64,000 nucleotides of DNA from contig NZ_CANNGO010000007.1 of the NCBI RefSeq assembly GCF_947504215.1, positions 147,550 to 211,549 on the forward strand, given 5' to 3'. Under the pieces are notes generated by a model. It did not search any database, had not been told where the DNA came from, and was given only the letters and a program-made list of their open reading frames with translations. Position numbers and translations under genes: made by a program. The stretch is from an uncultured Ruegeria sp. GTDB taxonomy: Bacteria; Pseudomonadota; Alphaproteobacteria; Rhodobacterales; Rhodobacteraceae. Positions 1 through 8,510 of this stretch are shown one piece after another (position 1 is the first letter of the stretch; each line of letters begins with the position of its first letter).

Positions 1-1241
1 ACGGCCTCAACCCGGCTGCTTTCCAAAGTCTGAAGCGAATGGAAAGCGAAATCATTTCGACAATGGCCGGTCTGCTGCATGGCGGCCCGGACACATGCGG
101 CGTTGTCACCGCAGGCGGCACCGAAAGCTGCCTGATGGCAGTGAAAACGTATCGCGACATGGCGCGCAAGCAGCGCAAGGTGACCCGACCCAACATGATC
201 CTGCCCAAAACCGCACATGTCGCCTGGTTCAAAGCGGCAGAGTATTTCGGGGTCAAAGCGCGGCTGCTGCCGATGACGTCAGACTATGCGACCGATATCT
301 CAAAGCTAAAACGCATGATCAACGCGGGTACGGTGATGATCCTTGGATCCGCTCCGGAGTATCCGCATGGCACAATCGATCCAATTACCGACATGGGCGC
401 AATTGCGCAGTCCAAGGGCATTCCGCTGCATGTTGATGCCTGCGTCGGGGGACTGATCCTACCATTCATGGAGCGCAACGGCATTGACCTGCCTGATTGG
501 GATTTCCGTGTGACGGGTGTCACATCGATTTCAGTTGATCTGCACAAGTACGGCTATGCGGCCAAAGGGGCTTCGACGATCCTGTACCGCAACCTCGCGT
601 TACTAAAGCACCAGATGTTTGTCTGTCAGGACTGGCCCGGCGGCGTTTTTGCCTCACCGGCATTGCTGGGCACACGCCCCGGCGGCGCCTATGCGGCGGC
701 ATGGGCCGTCATGCAAAAGCTTGGGGTTGATGGATACCGCCGCTTGGCGCAGGACACGTCCAAGGCCGTTGAAAATCTGAAGGCGGGCATTACCGCGATC
801 GACGGGCTTTGCATTCTGGGCCAGCCTCAGGGCCCTTTGCTGGCCTACGGTTCGACCGATCCAAAGCTGAACATCTACGCCGTAGCGGATCAGTTGGAAC
901 AAGCCGGTTGGAGCATCAACAGGGTGCAAAACCCCGACGGCATTCACTGTATGGTGACCGCAAAACACCTGCACGTCGCCGACGAGTATCTGACAGATCT
1001 GGCACAGGCCGTCACCACTGTTCGGGCACATCCCGAGCTGGCAACGACCGGTGGTGCCGCGACCTATGGCATGATGGCACATGTCCCGCTGCGCGGGATG
1101 GTCAAATCCAAGGTATTGGACGTATTTGCAGAGATGTACCGGGCCGGCGGTGGTTCCTTGCAACTGGACAACAGTAAATCCCCAAACTTGTTGGAACGCG
1201 GCATGGCCCGTTACGTGCAATGGAAGGCCCGGCGCAGTTAA
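1..1241 (+). CDS. PLP-dependent lyase, sphingosine-1-phosphate lyase-like (5' truncated)
   Basis: This is a fold-type I pyridoxal-phosphate enzyme of the group II decarboxylase/sphingosine-1-phosphate lyase branch. Such enzymes cleave phosphorylated long-chain amino alcohols to phosphoethanolamine and an aldehyde. The frame is open to the window edge: the bases before the first ATG (position 39) encode GLNPAAFQSLKR, which continues the family's conserved NP..F..L..ME region, so the true start lies upstream. Visible motifs are GGPDTCG, VTAGGTESCLMA (PLP phosphate loop), HVDACVGG (cofactor Asp) and SVDLHKYGYAAKG, which carries the Schiff-base lysine. It converges with the sulfatase-family gene, and the two stop regions overlap by 4 nt. 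The natural substrate cannot be told from sequence. Confidence 0.85.
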   Translation, partial: GLNPAAFQSLKRMESEIISTMAGLLHGGPDTCGVVTAGGTESCLMAVKTYRDMARKQRKVTRPNMILPKTAHVAWFKAAEYFGVKARLLPMTSDYATDISKLKRMINAGTVMILGSAPEYPHGTIDPITDMGAIAQSKGIPLHVDACVGGLILPFMERNGIDLPDWDFRVTGVTSISVDLHKYGYAAKGASTILYRNLALLKHQMFVCQDWPGGVFASPALLGTRPGGAYAAAWAVMQKLGVDGYRRLAQDTSKAVENLKAGITAIDGLCILGQPQGPLLAYGSTDPKLNIYAVADQLEQAGWSINRVQNPDGIHCMVTAKHLHVADEYLTDLAQAVTTVRAHPELATTGGAATYGMMAHVPLRGMVKSKVLDVFAEMYRAGGGSLQLDNSKSPNLLERGMARYVQWKARRS

Positions 1242-2908
1242 TCCTTAAGGTAGGTTCTGTAGGGGTGCGCTGTCCGGTTGCGGTATTTGACTGTCAGATC
1301 CAACGGCGCGTCGTTTTCGTCGTAAATCCCAACGATCACGCCCCTGCCCCGGCTTTTCGTCCGCATCTCGATCAGTTGCTGCTCGGATCGAGTGGTGCGC
1401 TGTGACGCCCTGCGCGTCCAGGTAAATAGGTGATCGTACATGTCTGAAATCACCTCGGCATGATCCGCGCTATCGCCCAGATCATTCAATTCATCGGGGT
1501 CATTTTCCAGATCAAACAGGATCGGACGGTGGCCGCCTTCACAATGGATCAACTTCCATTTCTTGTTGGCGACCATGAACATCACCGCATCCCGGATCGA
1601 GGCATTCAGCAAATCCGCAACCGGCGAGGCCGAATAGTCGTATTCGCAGATCACGACATCCCGAGGGGTCTCAGTAGCCCGCCCTCGCAAGATGGGTATC
1701 AAAGAGTGCCCTTCCAGGATGTGCCCCGCAACCTCACCCCCAGCGACATCGACGAAAGTCGGCGCCAGATCGATGGATTCGACCAGCGCATCGCTGACCG
1801 AGCCGCGTGTCGCATCCGCCTCGGGCGACGGGTCGTAGATGATCAGGGGCATCTTGGTGGATGCGTCATGGAAGAAGGTCTTTTCCCCCATCCAGTGATC
1901 ACCCAGAAAATCGCCATGGTCCGACGTAAGCACGATCATTGTGTCGTCCATCCGACCGGTTTGTTCCATCCAGTCAAACAAGCGGCCCATTTGGTCATCG
2001 GCCTGTTTGATCAGACCCATATAGGCCGGGATCACCGCATCGCGCACGTCCTGCCGAGAGAAAGCCTGCCCCACTTTGGTGTCCATGAAAGCCTTGAGAA
2101 CCGGATGGGCGTTCTGGCGTTCACCCTCAGATCGAACCACCGGCAGGACATCCCCTGCCCCGTACATTGAGGCATAGGGCTCTGGCACCACATAAGGCCA
2201 ATGGGGCTTGATAAAGCTCAGGTGGCAACACCATGGGCCTTTGTGAGTTTCCATAAACTCCATGCCACGGCCGGTCAGATAGGGCGTTTCACTGTCTTCT
2301 TCGGCGATATTGGCGGGCTCGGCTGAATTTTTCAGAAACCACCCGGACAGAACATTCCCGTCAGCATCCAATCCTGAATTTGCAAAGTCGTGCCAGGGGT
2401 TGTCGCTTTGATACCCCTTGGACTTGAGGAATTTGTTGTATTCCTTCGCACCATCCGGGTCGTAGTAGCCATCCGGCCCCTCAGGCAGCATACCGTCATC
2501 CCGTTCGAAAACATCAAACCCACATTCAGCAACCCGCGCGCCGATCAGACTGTCCGGTTCCAGGCCCAGCCGCGCCATGCCTTCGGCGTCAGCGCGCATA
2601 TGGGTCTTGCCGACCAGCCAGCAATCCATACCGGCCTGACGCAGGTGATCGCCCATTGTTATCTCGCCCACTTTCAGCGGGATACCATTCCATGACGCGC
2701 CATGTGAATGCACATAGCGCCCGGTATATGTGGACATGCGCGAGCTACCGCAGATCGGCGACTGGATGTAAGCGCGATTGAACCGAACGCCTTTAGCCGC
2801 CAAGCGGTCAATGTTGGGGGTCTGCAGATGAGGATGGCCGTAACAACTCAGGTAGTCCCAGCGCAGCTGGTCGAACATGATGAACAAGATGTTTTTGGCT
2901 TCGGCCAA
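1238..2908 (-). CDS. Sulfatase-superfamily hydrolase (phosphonate monoester hydrolase/arylsulfatase type)
   Basis: This 556-residue alkaline-phosphatase-fold hydrolase cleaves sulfate or phosphate/phosphonate monoesters or diesters. The N-terminal metal motif MFDQLRWDYLSCYG is followed by the nucleophile motif CGSSRMSTYTGR, in which the Cys would be converted to formylglycine. The classical Pro/Ala two residues after the Cys is Ser here. The second metal site is TSDHGDFLGDHW, and KTHM and KPHWPY are typical of the family. The C-terminal tail (WTRRASQRTTRS) resembles phosphonate monoester hydrolases more than classical arylsulfatases. No signal peptide is seen, so it is probably cytoplasmic. 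The start is TTG, supported by a GGGGGA ribosome site 7 nt upstream. No formylglycine-generating enzyme is in the window. Confidence 0.82.
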   Translation of the reverse strand: MAEAKNILFIMFDQLRWDYLSCYGHPHLQTPNIDRLAAKGVRFNRAYIQSPICGSSRMSTYTGRYVHSHGASWNGIPLKVGEITMGDHLRQAGMDCWLVGKTHMRADAEGMARLGLEPDSLIGARVAECGFDVFERDDGMLPEGPDGYYDPDGAKEYNKFLKSKGYQSDNPWHDFANSGLDADGNVLSGWFLKNSAEPANIAEEDSETPYLTGRGMEFMETHKGPWCCHLSFIKPHWPYVVPEPYASMYGAGDVLPVVRSEGERQNAHPVLKAFMDTKVGQAFSRQDVRDAVIPAYMGLIKQADDQMGRLFDWMEQTGRMDDTMIVLTSDHGDFLGDHWMGEKTFFHDASTKMPLIIYDPSPEADATRGSVSDALVESIDLAPTFVDVAGGEVAGHILEGHSLIPILRGRATETPRDVVICEYDYSASPVADLLNASIRDAVMFMVANKKWKLIHCEGGHRPILFDLENDPDELNDLGDSADHAEVISDMYDHLFTWTRRASQRTTRSEQQLIEMRTKSRGRGVIVGIYDENDAPLDLTVKYRNRTAHPYRTYLKD

Positions 2909-2981
2909 TTCTGCGTCCCCCTGAATAGTGTCAGGGACTTACTTAGCCAGTTCCGCTCTCAGAACGAAGCGCAAACTGATC

Positions 2982-3218
2982 TCAGGCCTGCCGTTCCATC
3001 TGTTGCAGCATCTTCTTGGCGCGCTTGCATTGCAGCTGATCCCGCAGCGGGCTGTCAGGGTCGACATCCTTTTGACATACGACGCATTTGTCAGCGCCCG
3101 AGATCGCGTTCAATCCACCGCAGCTGCCTTTGATGGTTTTGCCCATCAACAAGACGCCCAATGACATGCCGACCATGATGATCATCAACAGGACAAAGGC
3201 CAGAATAAAGGTGCTCAT
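2982..3218 (-). CDS. nqrM: Na+-NQR maturation protein NqrM
   Basis: This 78-residue protein has one N-terminal membrane helix (residues 3-25) and then four cysteines (33, 45, 48 and 64), the pattern of NqrM (DUF539). NqrM is needed to assemble the Na+-translocating NADH:quinone reductase, probably by delivering iron for the cysteine-coordinated centre between NqrD and NqrE. It follows apbE by 15 nt, so the two maturation factors are co-transcribed. AGGAACC precedes the ATG. The structural genes nqrA-F lie about 4 kb further upstream on the same strand, separated by unrelated genes. Confidence 0.92.
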   Translation of the reverse strand: MSTFILAFVLLMIIMVGMSLGVLLMGKTIKGSCGGLNAISGADKCVVCQKDVDPDSPLRDQLQCKRAKKMLQQMERQA

Positions 3219-3233
3219 CTCGGTTCCTACCTG

Positions 3234-4259
3234 TCAGTTGGTTCCCAAAGCGTCTTTGAACGCGGTGCTGTGTACTGTGATATAGGCATCTTCGCCGCCT
3301 GTCACATCCCGCGAGATGAAATACACAGCAAGTTTATGCTGTTCGGCAAGTTCCAGCCCTTTTTCCTGCCCCAGGGCAAGCATTGCCGTAGCCCAGGCAT
3401 CGGCCATCATCGCATTGTCGGCCAAAACGGTGACCGATGTCGTATGATGGGTGATCGGGCGCCCGGTTTTTGGGTCGAGAATATGCGAATAGCGCACACC
3501 GTCCTGTTCGAAGAAATTCTTGTAATCTCCCGAACTTGCCATGCCTTGATCGTCCAGAGAGACAATCAGTTGTAGGCTCTGCGCTCCCGCCTCGGGCTTT
3601 TCAATGCCGATCCGCCAGTCTTCACCCTTATCATTCTGACCCTTGGCAACAAGATCACCACCAATCTCAACAAGGTAGTCATCGATACCAGCGTCACGTA
3701 GCGCTTCGGCGACTGCGTCGATGCCATAACCCTTTGCGATGGCAGACAGATTGATCCCGACGCTGGCGTCGGATTTTGCCAGGGTCTTCGCCTCTGGATC
3801 CAACGTCAGCAGTTTGCCCTGACCGACACCGCTTAGCGCGGTCTGAATATCGGCATCCAATGGCACCGGATCTTCCGGCGTGCGGGGGCCAAAACCCCAA
3901 AGCTCGATCAATGGCCCCAGCGTTACATCGAAAGTGCCATCGGTTTTCTGATGCACGTCATTGGCGGCAGCCATCACCAGAGCAAATTCCAATGAGATTG
4001 GCATCGGGTCCGTGCTGTCCGAGGCTGAAAAGGTCGAAACCTCGGAATTTGGGTCCCAGTTGGACATCTTGGCATTAACCTCTGCCAGCGTCTCCTCGAC
4101 GGCAGTGGCCAGCGCGGTTTCGTCCAGATCGTCGCCGATTGCTGTCACATTGAACGTGGTGCCCATGGTTTCACCGGACAGGCGCACCACGTCGGGTTCC
4201 TTGTCGAACAGGCAACCCGACACAAGTGTTACAAGGGCCAGTACAGGCATCAGACGCAT
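3234..4259 (-). CDS. apbE: FAD:protein FMN transferase ApbE (lipoprotein)
   Basis: ApbE transfers FMN from FAD onto a threonine of flavoproteins; its clients here would be NqrB and NqrC. The 341-residue protein starts with a lipoprotein signal ending in VSGC (lipobox Cys16), so it is anchored on the periplasmic side. Family motifs are SGETMGTTF (28-36), LSAIAKGYGID (171-181), EIGGDL (198-203), SSGDYKNFF (242-250), HILDPKTG (259-266) and the Mg-binding region MMADAWATA (284-292). The ATG has AGGAGA 7 nt upstream. The gene lies between a small membrane protein and nqrM, as in many NQR loci. Confidence 0.94.
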   Translation of the reverse strand: MRLMPVLALVTLVSGCLFDKEPDVVRLSGETMGTTFNVTAIGDDLDETALATAVEETLAEVNAKMSNWDPNSEVSTFSASDSTDPMPISLEFALVMAAANDVHQKTDGTFDVTLGPLIELWGFGPRTPEDPVPLDADIQTALSGVGQGKLLTLDPEAKTLAKSDASVGINLSAIAKGYGIDAVAEALRDAGIDDYLVEIGGDLVAKGQNDKGEDWRIGIEKPEAGAQSLQLIVSLDDQGMASSGDYKNFFEQDGVRYSHILDPKTGRPITHHTTSVTVLADNAMMADAWATAMLALGQEKGLELAEQHKLAVYFISRDVTGGEDAYITVHSTAFKDALGTN

Positions 4260-4325
4260 TTGGCGGTCTCCTGGAAAATCCGTGCTCGGCGTATGCCAGC
4301 GCCCCCCGTCGGAGTCAAACCGCGA

Positions 4326-4511
4326 TCAAAGCTTGAGCGGCACGAAGCCAAGCACCAGTAAACCAATCCCCGCCGGTATTCCAAACAGCCATGCCCGCTT
4401 TTGCCACCCGGGTGGTTGCTGTTTCCACGCCATCCGGAAGTTGTGGCCGCAAACCACCACCGCAAAGAAAATCACCACGGCCAGCGCGGGCGTAAGATAC
4501 AGGTCGGTCAA
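4326..4511 (-). CDS. Small two-helix membrane protein upstream of apbE
   Basis: This 61-residue ORF is dominated by two hydrophobic stretches (about residues 5-22 and 42-60) separated by a basic, Trp-containing linker (FRMAWKQQPPGWQKRAW). It ends 66 nt before apbE on the same strand, so it is probably the first gene of the small-protein/apbE/nqrM unit. No ATG is available. A TTG at 4511 with AAGGAAA about 10 nt upstream is the most likely start. I do not recognise the family. A role as an NQR accessory or assembly factor is inference from position only. Confidence 0.5.
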   Translation of the reverse strand: MTDLYLTPALAVVIFFAVVVCGHNFRMAWKQQPPGWQKRAWLFGIPAGIGLLVLGFVPLKL

Positions 4512-4633
4512 AGACTTACGTTTCCTTTTTTAGCAACGGATTTCGCCGATCAGGGTAATTCCACCCTATACAGGTCATTTAGCTGCGCTAAGGTACAAGG
4601 GAAAGACATTGCACGTACAGGAGGAGATTGCCC

Positions 4634-5158
4634 ATGGCCCCAAGCTCTTATCGGCCCCCGACCCGAGGCGACAAGGCGGGTGCTGGCACTTACAGCCAAT
4701 CCACTGATTCCAACCTGTCGCACACCCAGACAACCGTGTCCAAGCTACTGGAAGGCAAAGGGGATGCGGTGTTTTCCGTGCGCCCCAATGAGACAATTCA
4801 CTCGGTGGTCAACACCCTTAAGGAAAGACGGATCGGCGCGGTTGTTGTGACCGATCAGAACGGGACCCTGCAAGGCATCCTGTCAGAGCGTGACATCGTG
4901 CGACGCATGGCGGACACCCCGGGGCAAACCTTGCCGCAATCCGTGGAAGACCTGATGACAAAGGACGTTCGGTCCTGCACGCCAGACGATCTGCTGAATG
5001 ATGTGCTGAAGACTATGACCGAAGGCCGTTTTCGCCATATGCCGGTTCTACGCGATGGCAATCTGTGCGGTGTCATCACGATTGGCGACGTCGTGCATTT
5101 CCGTTTGAAGGAACTGGAATACGAAGCCCTTCGCATGAAGCAGATGATTGTCGGTTAA
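4634..5158 (+). CDS. Tandem CBS-domain protein
   Basis: This is a stand-alone protein with a Bateman module of two CBS domains; such proteins bind adenine nucleotides or NAD(H) and act as energy sensors. The first domain holds SVRPNETIHSVVNTL and GILSERDIVRR; the second holds VRSCTPDDLLNDVL, FRHMPVLRDG and GVITIGDVV. The N-terminal 30 residues are polar and probably disordered. A TTG in the same frame lies 6 nt earlier, but the ATG at 4634 is preferred because AGGAGGAG (4619-4626) ends 7 nt before it. The length is 174 residues. Neighbours are on the opposite strand, so it is monocistronic. Confidence 0.88.
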   Translation: MAPSSYRPPTRGDKAGAGTYSQSTDSNLSHTQTTVSKLLEGKGDAVFSVRPNETIHSVVNTLKERRIGAVVVTDQNGTLQGILSERDIVRRMADTPGQTLPQSVEDLMTKDVRSCTPDDLLNDVLKTMTEGRFRHMPVLRDGNLCGVITIGDVVHFRLKELEYEALRMKQMIVG

Positions 5159-5199
5159 AGCCAACCTTCCGGCTATGTACGCAGCCTCCTAAATCTGAA

Positions 5200-5964
5200 T
5201 CACCCGGTTGAGGTGAACCGCACGCCGCCTTTGAAAATCTCGGCCGCCGTCAAGCGGCCCGTCACAAATGCGCCGGTATCCACAGACACGATCCCGTTGC
5301 GGGCGCGGGCATGAACGACAATCGTATGCCCATGCACCACCCACTGCCCATCCTGTCGGGGTTGGTTTGGAAACAGGGAATGGCCCCACAGACAAATCTG
5401 GCGCGGTTGGTTTGTAACCGGCTGCAACGGATCCAGCGCTGCATGTACAACGGTCACATTCCCACTGGTCCAGGTCAGAGGGCGGTCGGCAAGCCAACTT
5501 AGTAGATCCTGGCCCATCGCCTGCCGCAGCTGATCAGCGACCACAATAGCCCGATCTCCGACCGTGGCTTCGGCGATACCGGTAATGCCGAAAGAAGCCA
5601 GTGTCTTTACGCCCCCGTTTTGCAACCAAAGTCCGCCGACGCGCTTGGGGTCTTCGACAAACCGCAGCAACATCTCTTCGTGATTACCAAGCAGACAGAT
5701 AACCCGCCCATGCGAGGATTTGCTCAGGTGATGCAATTGGCGTAAGACCTGCGCGCTGTAGTCGCCACGATCGATGTAATCGCCGACAAATATCAGAGGG
5801 ATATCGTCATCCAGCCTGGGCAACAGGGATTGCAACAGATCAAGCCGACCATGGATGTCACCAATGACGACAAACCGTTCGTCTGGCGCGATTTCAGACA
5901 CTACCGCGTCCACGCCATGCGACGTGTTCTGCCCAAACAGCCCATTGATCCAATTCTTAACCAT
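5200..5964 (-). CDS. PPP-family metallophosphoesterase (Ser/Thr phosphatase-like)
   Basis: This 254-residue protein carries the three signature motifs of PPP phosphatases in order: GDIHGRLDLL, GDYIDRGDYS and LLGNHEEML, followed by the metal-binding histidines in VVHAAL and VVHGHT. Such enzymes use a dinuclear metal centre to dephosphorylate phosphoproteins or, in the ApaH branch, dinucleoside tetraphosphates. Bacterial members of this length are usually called serine/threonine protein phosphatase. No signal peptide is present. The only protein kinase in the window is 54 kb away, so no partner can be proposed. It is flanked by divergent and convergent genes. Confidence 0.87.
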   Translation of the reverse strand: MVKNWINGLFGQNTSHGVDAVVSEIAPDERFVVIGDIHGRLDLLQSLLPRLDDDIPLIFVGDYIDRGDYSAQVLRQLHHLSKSSHGRVICLLGNHEEMLLRFVEDPKRVGGLWLQNGGVKTLASFGITGIAEATVGDRAIVVADQLRQAMGQDLLSWLADRPLTWTSGNVTVVHAALDPLQPVTNQPRQICLWGHSLFPNQPRQDGQWVVHGHTIVVHARARNGIVSVDTGAFVTGRLTAAEIFKGGVRFTSTG

Positions 5965-6146
5965 GCGGCTTCATCCCTACCCGGCCCAATCCCGGGCCAC
6001 AATCGGCAAATTTTCGATCGCGTAAACCGGTTGACCAAAGCATACACGCGTCTGATATGGCAGGGCAGAAGGGAAAATACCCTTGACCTTGTCTTGGGGA
6101 AAGTATCCCTGATGTGCATATGGTTTGATTTGGGTTTGAGGGTTTT

Positions 6147-7160
6147 ATGAAACGAGTATTGGTTACAGGCACTGCCGGCTTTATCGGGTTCCATCTGGCA
6201 AAACTGCTGCTGGCAGAAGGCTTCCGCGTGCATGGCTATGATGGAATGACAGATTATTACGATGTAGCACTGAAGCAAAGGCGCCATCAGATGCTGCTGC
6301 AGACACCAAATTTTTCCGCGACTGAAGACCTTCTGGAAAACCATGAACGCCTGATGCAGATCGGTGATGAGTTTGAACCAGAGATCATCGTTCACCTCGC
6401 CGGGCAGGCTGGCGTGCGCTACAGCCTGGAAGAACCTCGTAGCTATATCGATTCGAACATCGTGGGCACATTCAACGTGATGGAGGTTGCCCGAACGCAC
6501 AAGGTCGACCACCTGCTGATGGCCTCGACCTCATCCGTTTACGGCGCGAATGAGGACATGCCCTTTACCGAGGTTGAAAAAGCCGACACGCAACTGACCA
6601 TCTATTCCGCCACAAAAAAGGCGAATGAATCGATGGGCCACTCCTATGCGCACCTCTGGGATTTACCAACAACCATGTTCCGGTTCTTTACCGTTTACGG
6701 TACCTGGGGCCGACCTGATCTGGCGCTCTACAAGTTTGTTGATGCGATTCTGGATGGCCGTCCGATCGACATTTACAACCACGGCGACATGTATCGTGAC
6801 TTCACCAACGTGGAAGATCTGGTTCGCGGGATCAGATTGTTGATCGATACACCGCCGGTTCGGCCCGCGAGCGCCGATCAGATCGAAGAAGGCGACAGCC
6901 TGTCCCCGGTCGCGCCGTATCGCGTCGTCAACATCGGCAATGGTGACAAGGTGCGCTTGATGGACTTTGTCGAAGCCATCGAAGAAGCGGTCGGCAAGGA
7001 AGCAATCCGAAACTACATGCCGATGCAAATGGGCGATGTTCCAGCAACTTGGGCGAATACAGACCTGCTGCAACGCCTGACTGGCTATCGTCCGCAGACC
7101 GATTTCAAAGACGGGATCGCGCGGTTCGTCGAATGGTTCCGCGACTATCACGATAAATGA
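6147..7160 (+). CDS. NAD-dependent nucleotide-sugar epimerase (UDP-glucuronate 4-epimerase type)
   Basis: This 337-residue extended short-chain dehydrogenase has the NAD-binding GTAGFIGFHL at the N-terminus, STSSVYG, and the catalytic YSATKKA (Tyr-x3-Lys). DGMTDYYDVALKQRR and VYGTWGRPDLALYKF are characteristic of UDP-glucuronate 4-epimerases such as LpsL and Cap1J. The reaction would interconvert UDP-glucuronate and UDP-galacturonate, or the N-acetyl equivalents, for surface polysaccharide. A nucleotide-sugar dehydrogenase begins 14 nt after its stop, forming a two-gene operon able to oxidise and then epimerise a UDP-sugar. Confidence 0.9.
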   Translation: MKRVLVTGTAGFIGFHLAKLLLAEGFRVHGYDGMTDYYDVALKQRRHQMLLQTPNFSATEDLLENHERLMQIGDEFEPEIIVHLAGQAGVRYSLEEPRSYIDSNIVGTFNVMEVARTHKVDHLLMASTSSVYGANEDMPFTEVEKADTQLTIYSATKKANESMGHSYAHLWDLPTTMFRFFTVYGTWGRPDLALYKFVDAILDGRPIDIYNHGDMYRDFTNVEDLVRGIRLLIDTPPVRPASADQIEEGDSLSPVAPYRVVNIGNGDKVRLMDFVEAIEEAVGKEAIRNYMPMQMGDVPATWANTDLLQRLTGYRPQTDFKDGIARFVEWFRDYHDK

Positions 7161-7174
7161 CCAAAGAGAGCTGA

Positions 7175-8458
7175 ATGCTGGACACAAACCCCAAGTCGCG
7201 AAAGATCGCAGTCATAGGGCTGGGCTATGTTGGCCTGCCCTTGGCCGTGGCCTTTGGAAAGATCGGTCCTGTAGTGGGGTTCGACATCAACGCCTCAAGG
7301 ATCGACGCCCTGCGCGCGGGCGAAGACGCGACGCTGGAGGTCGAGCCAGAGGACTTGACCGCAGCTACAGGCTTGACGTTTTCGACCGAAACCACCGATC
7401 TGGCCGAGTGTGACACCTATATTGTCACGGTCCCAACCCCGATCACTGCTGGCAAACAGCCTGACCTCACACCATTGCTCAGCGCGTCGGACACGGTGGG
7501 CCGCGTGTTGAAGCCCGGCGATTTGGTGATTTACGAATCCACCGTCTATCCCGGAGCGACTGAAGAGGATTGTGTCCCGGTGCTGGAGCAGGTCTCTGGT
7601 TTAAAGTTCAATAGGGATTTCTTCGCGGGCTACAGCCCGGAACGGATCAACCCCGGCGACAAGACACACCGGATTTCGGATATCTGCAAAGTGACCTCTG
7701 GCTCAACACCAGAAGTAGCCGATCTGGTGGACGCGCTGTATGCGCAGATCATTTCTGCCGGAACCCACAAGGCCGAAAGCATCCGCGTGGCCGAGGCCGC
7801 AAAAGTCATCGAAAACACCCAGCGCGATCTGAATATCGCTTTGGTCAATGAACTGGCGATGATTTTTGGTCGTATGGACATAGACACCGATGCAGTGTTG
7901 CGGGCGGCGGGTACCAAATGGAACTTTCTGCCTTTCCAGCCCGGTCTGGTTGGCGGGCACTGCATCGGCGTTGACCCCTACTACCTGACATACAAGGCCG
8001 AGGCTGTCGGGCATCACCCTCAGATCATTCTGGCCGGACGGCGTCTTAATGACAGAATGGGCAGCTACGTCGTTTCGCAACTGGTCAAACAAATGGCGCG
8101 CAACGGGATCAATGTCGGCGCGGCGCGAGTTCTGATCATGGGCCTGACCTTCAAGGAAAACTGTCCCGACCTTCGCAACACTCGGGTGATCGATATCATC
8201 GAGGAACTACAAAGCTACGGCGTCTCGGTGGATGTGCACGACCCGCATGCCGATCCGAAAGCGGCGGAAGCTGAATACGGCTTGTCCCTGTTAGACCAAC
8301 CTCATGAAGGGGCCTATGACGGCGTGGTTCTTGCGGTGGCACATCAGGAATACCAAGCACTCGACCCGGAGCAGTTTCGATCTTATGGCAAACCAGTCAG
8401 TGTGGTGTTTGACATCAAATCTTGCCTGCCGCGCGATGCCAGCGACCTAAGATTGTAG
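7175..8458 (+). CDS. UDP-sugar 6-dehydrogenase (WbpA/TviB type)
   Basis: This 427-residue NAD-dependent enzyme performs the two-step oxidation of a UDP-hexose C6 to an acid. It shows the Rossmann motif [24 protein letters not shown], the catalytic-Cys segment [15 protein letters not shown] and the C-terminal domain motif [27 protein letters not shown] with TYKAE is typical of the WbpA/TviB branch acting on UDP-N-acetylhexosamines, not of UDP-glucose dehydrogenases. It is co-transcribed with the epimerase in front and followed by a strong terminator. No glycosyltransferases are adjacent, so the polymer is unknown. Confidence 0.9.
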   Translation: MLDTNPKSRKIAVIGLGYVGLPLAVAFGKIGPVVGFDINASRIDALRAGEDATLEVEPEDLTAATGLTFSTETTDLAECDTYIVTVPTPITAGKQPDLTPLLSASDTVGRVLKPGDLVIYESTVYPGATEEDCVPVLEQVSGLKFNRDFFAGYSPERINPGDKTHRISDICKVTSGSTPEVADLVDALYAQIISAGTHKAESIRVAEAAKVIENTQRDLNIALVNELAMIFGRMDIDTDAVLRAAGTKWNFLPFQPGLVGGHCIGVDPYYLTYKAEAVGHHPQIILAGRRLNDRMGSYVVSQLVKQMARNGINVGAARVLIMGLTFKENCPDLRNTRVIDIIEELQSYGVSVDVHDPHADPKAAEAEYGLSLLDQPHEGAYDGVVLAVAHQEYQALDPEQFRSYGKPVSVVFDIKSCLPRDASDLRL

Positions 8459-8480
8459 GGCACAGGCCCCAAAGCAACAA

Positions 8481-8507
8481 AACCGGCGCTAAATGCGCCG
8501 GTTTTTT
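8481..8507. terminator. Bidirectional Rho-independent terminator
   Basis: A perfect 9-bp stem AACCGGCGC/GCGCCGGTT with loop TAAAT is followed by six T on the plus strand and preceded by an A-rich stretch that gives a short T run on the minus strand. It separates the converging nucleotide-sugar dehydrogenase and nqrF, whose stop codon begins 4 nt beyond it. Confidence 0.9.
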
Positions 8508-8510
8508 CAT

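Noticed and set aside
5901..6512. A 203-codon minus-strand ORF upstream of the phosphatase
   Set aside because: It overlaps the start of the well-supported epimerase and the phosphatase N-terminus, with unlikely composition.
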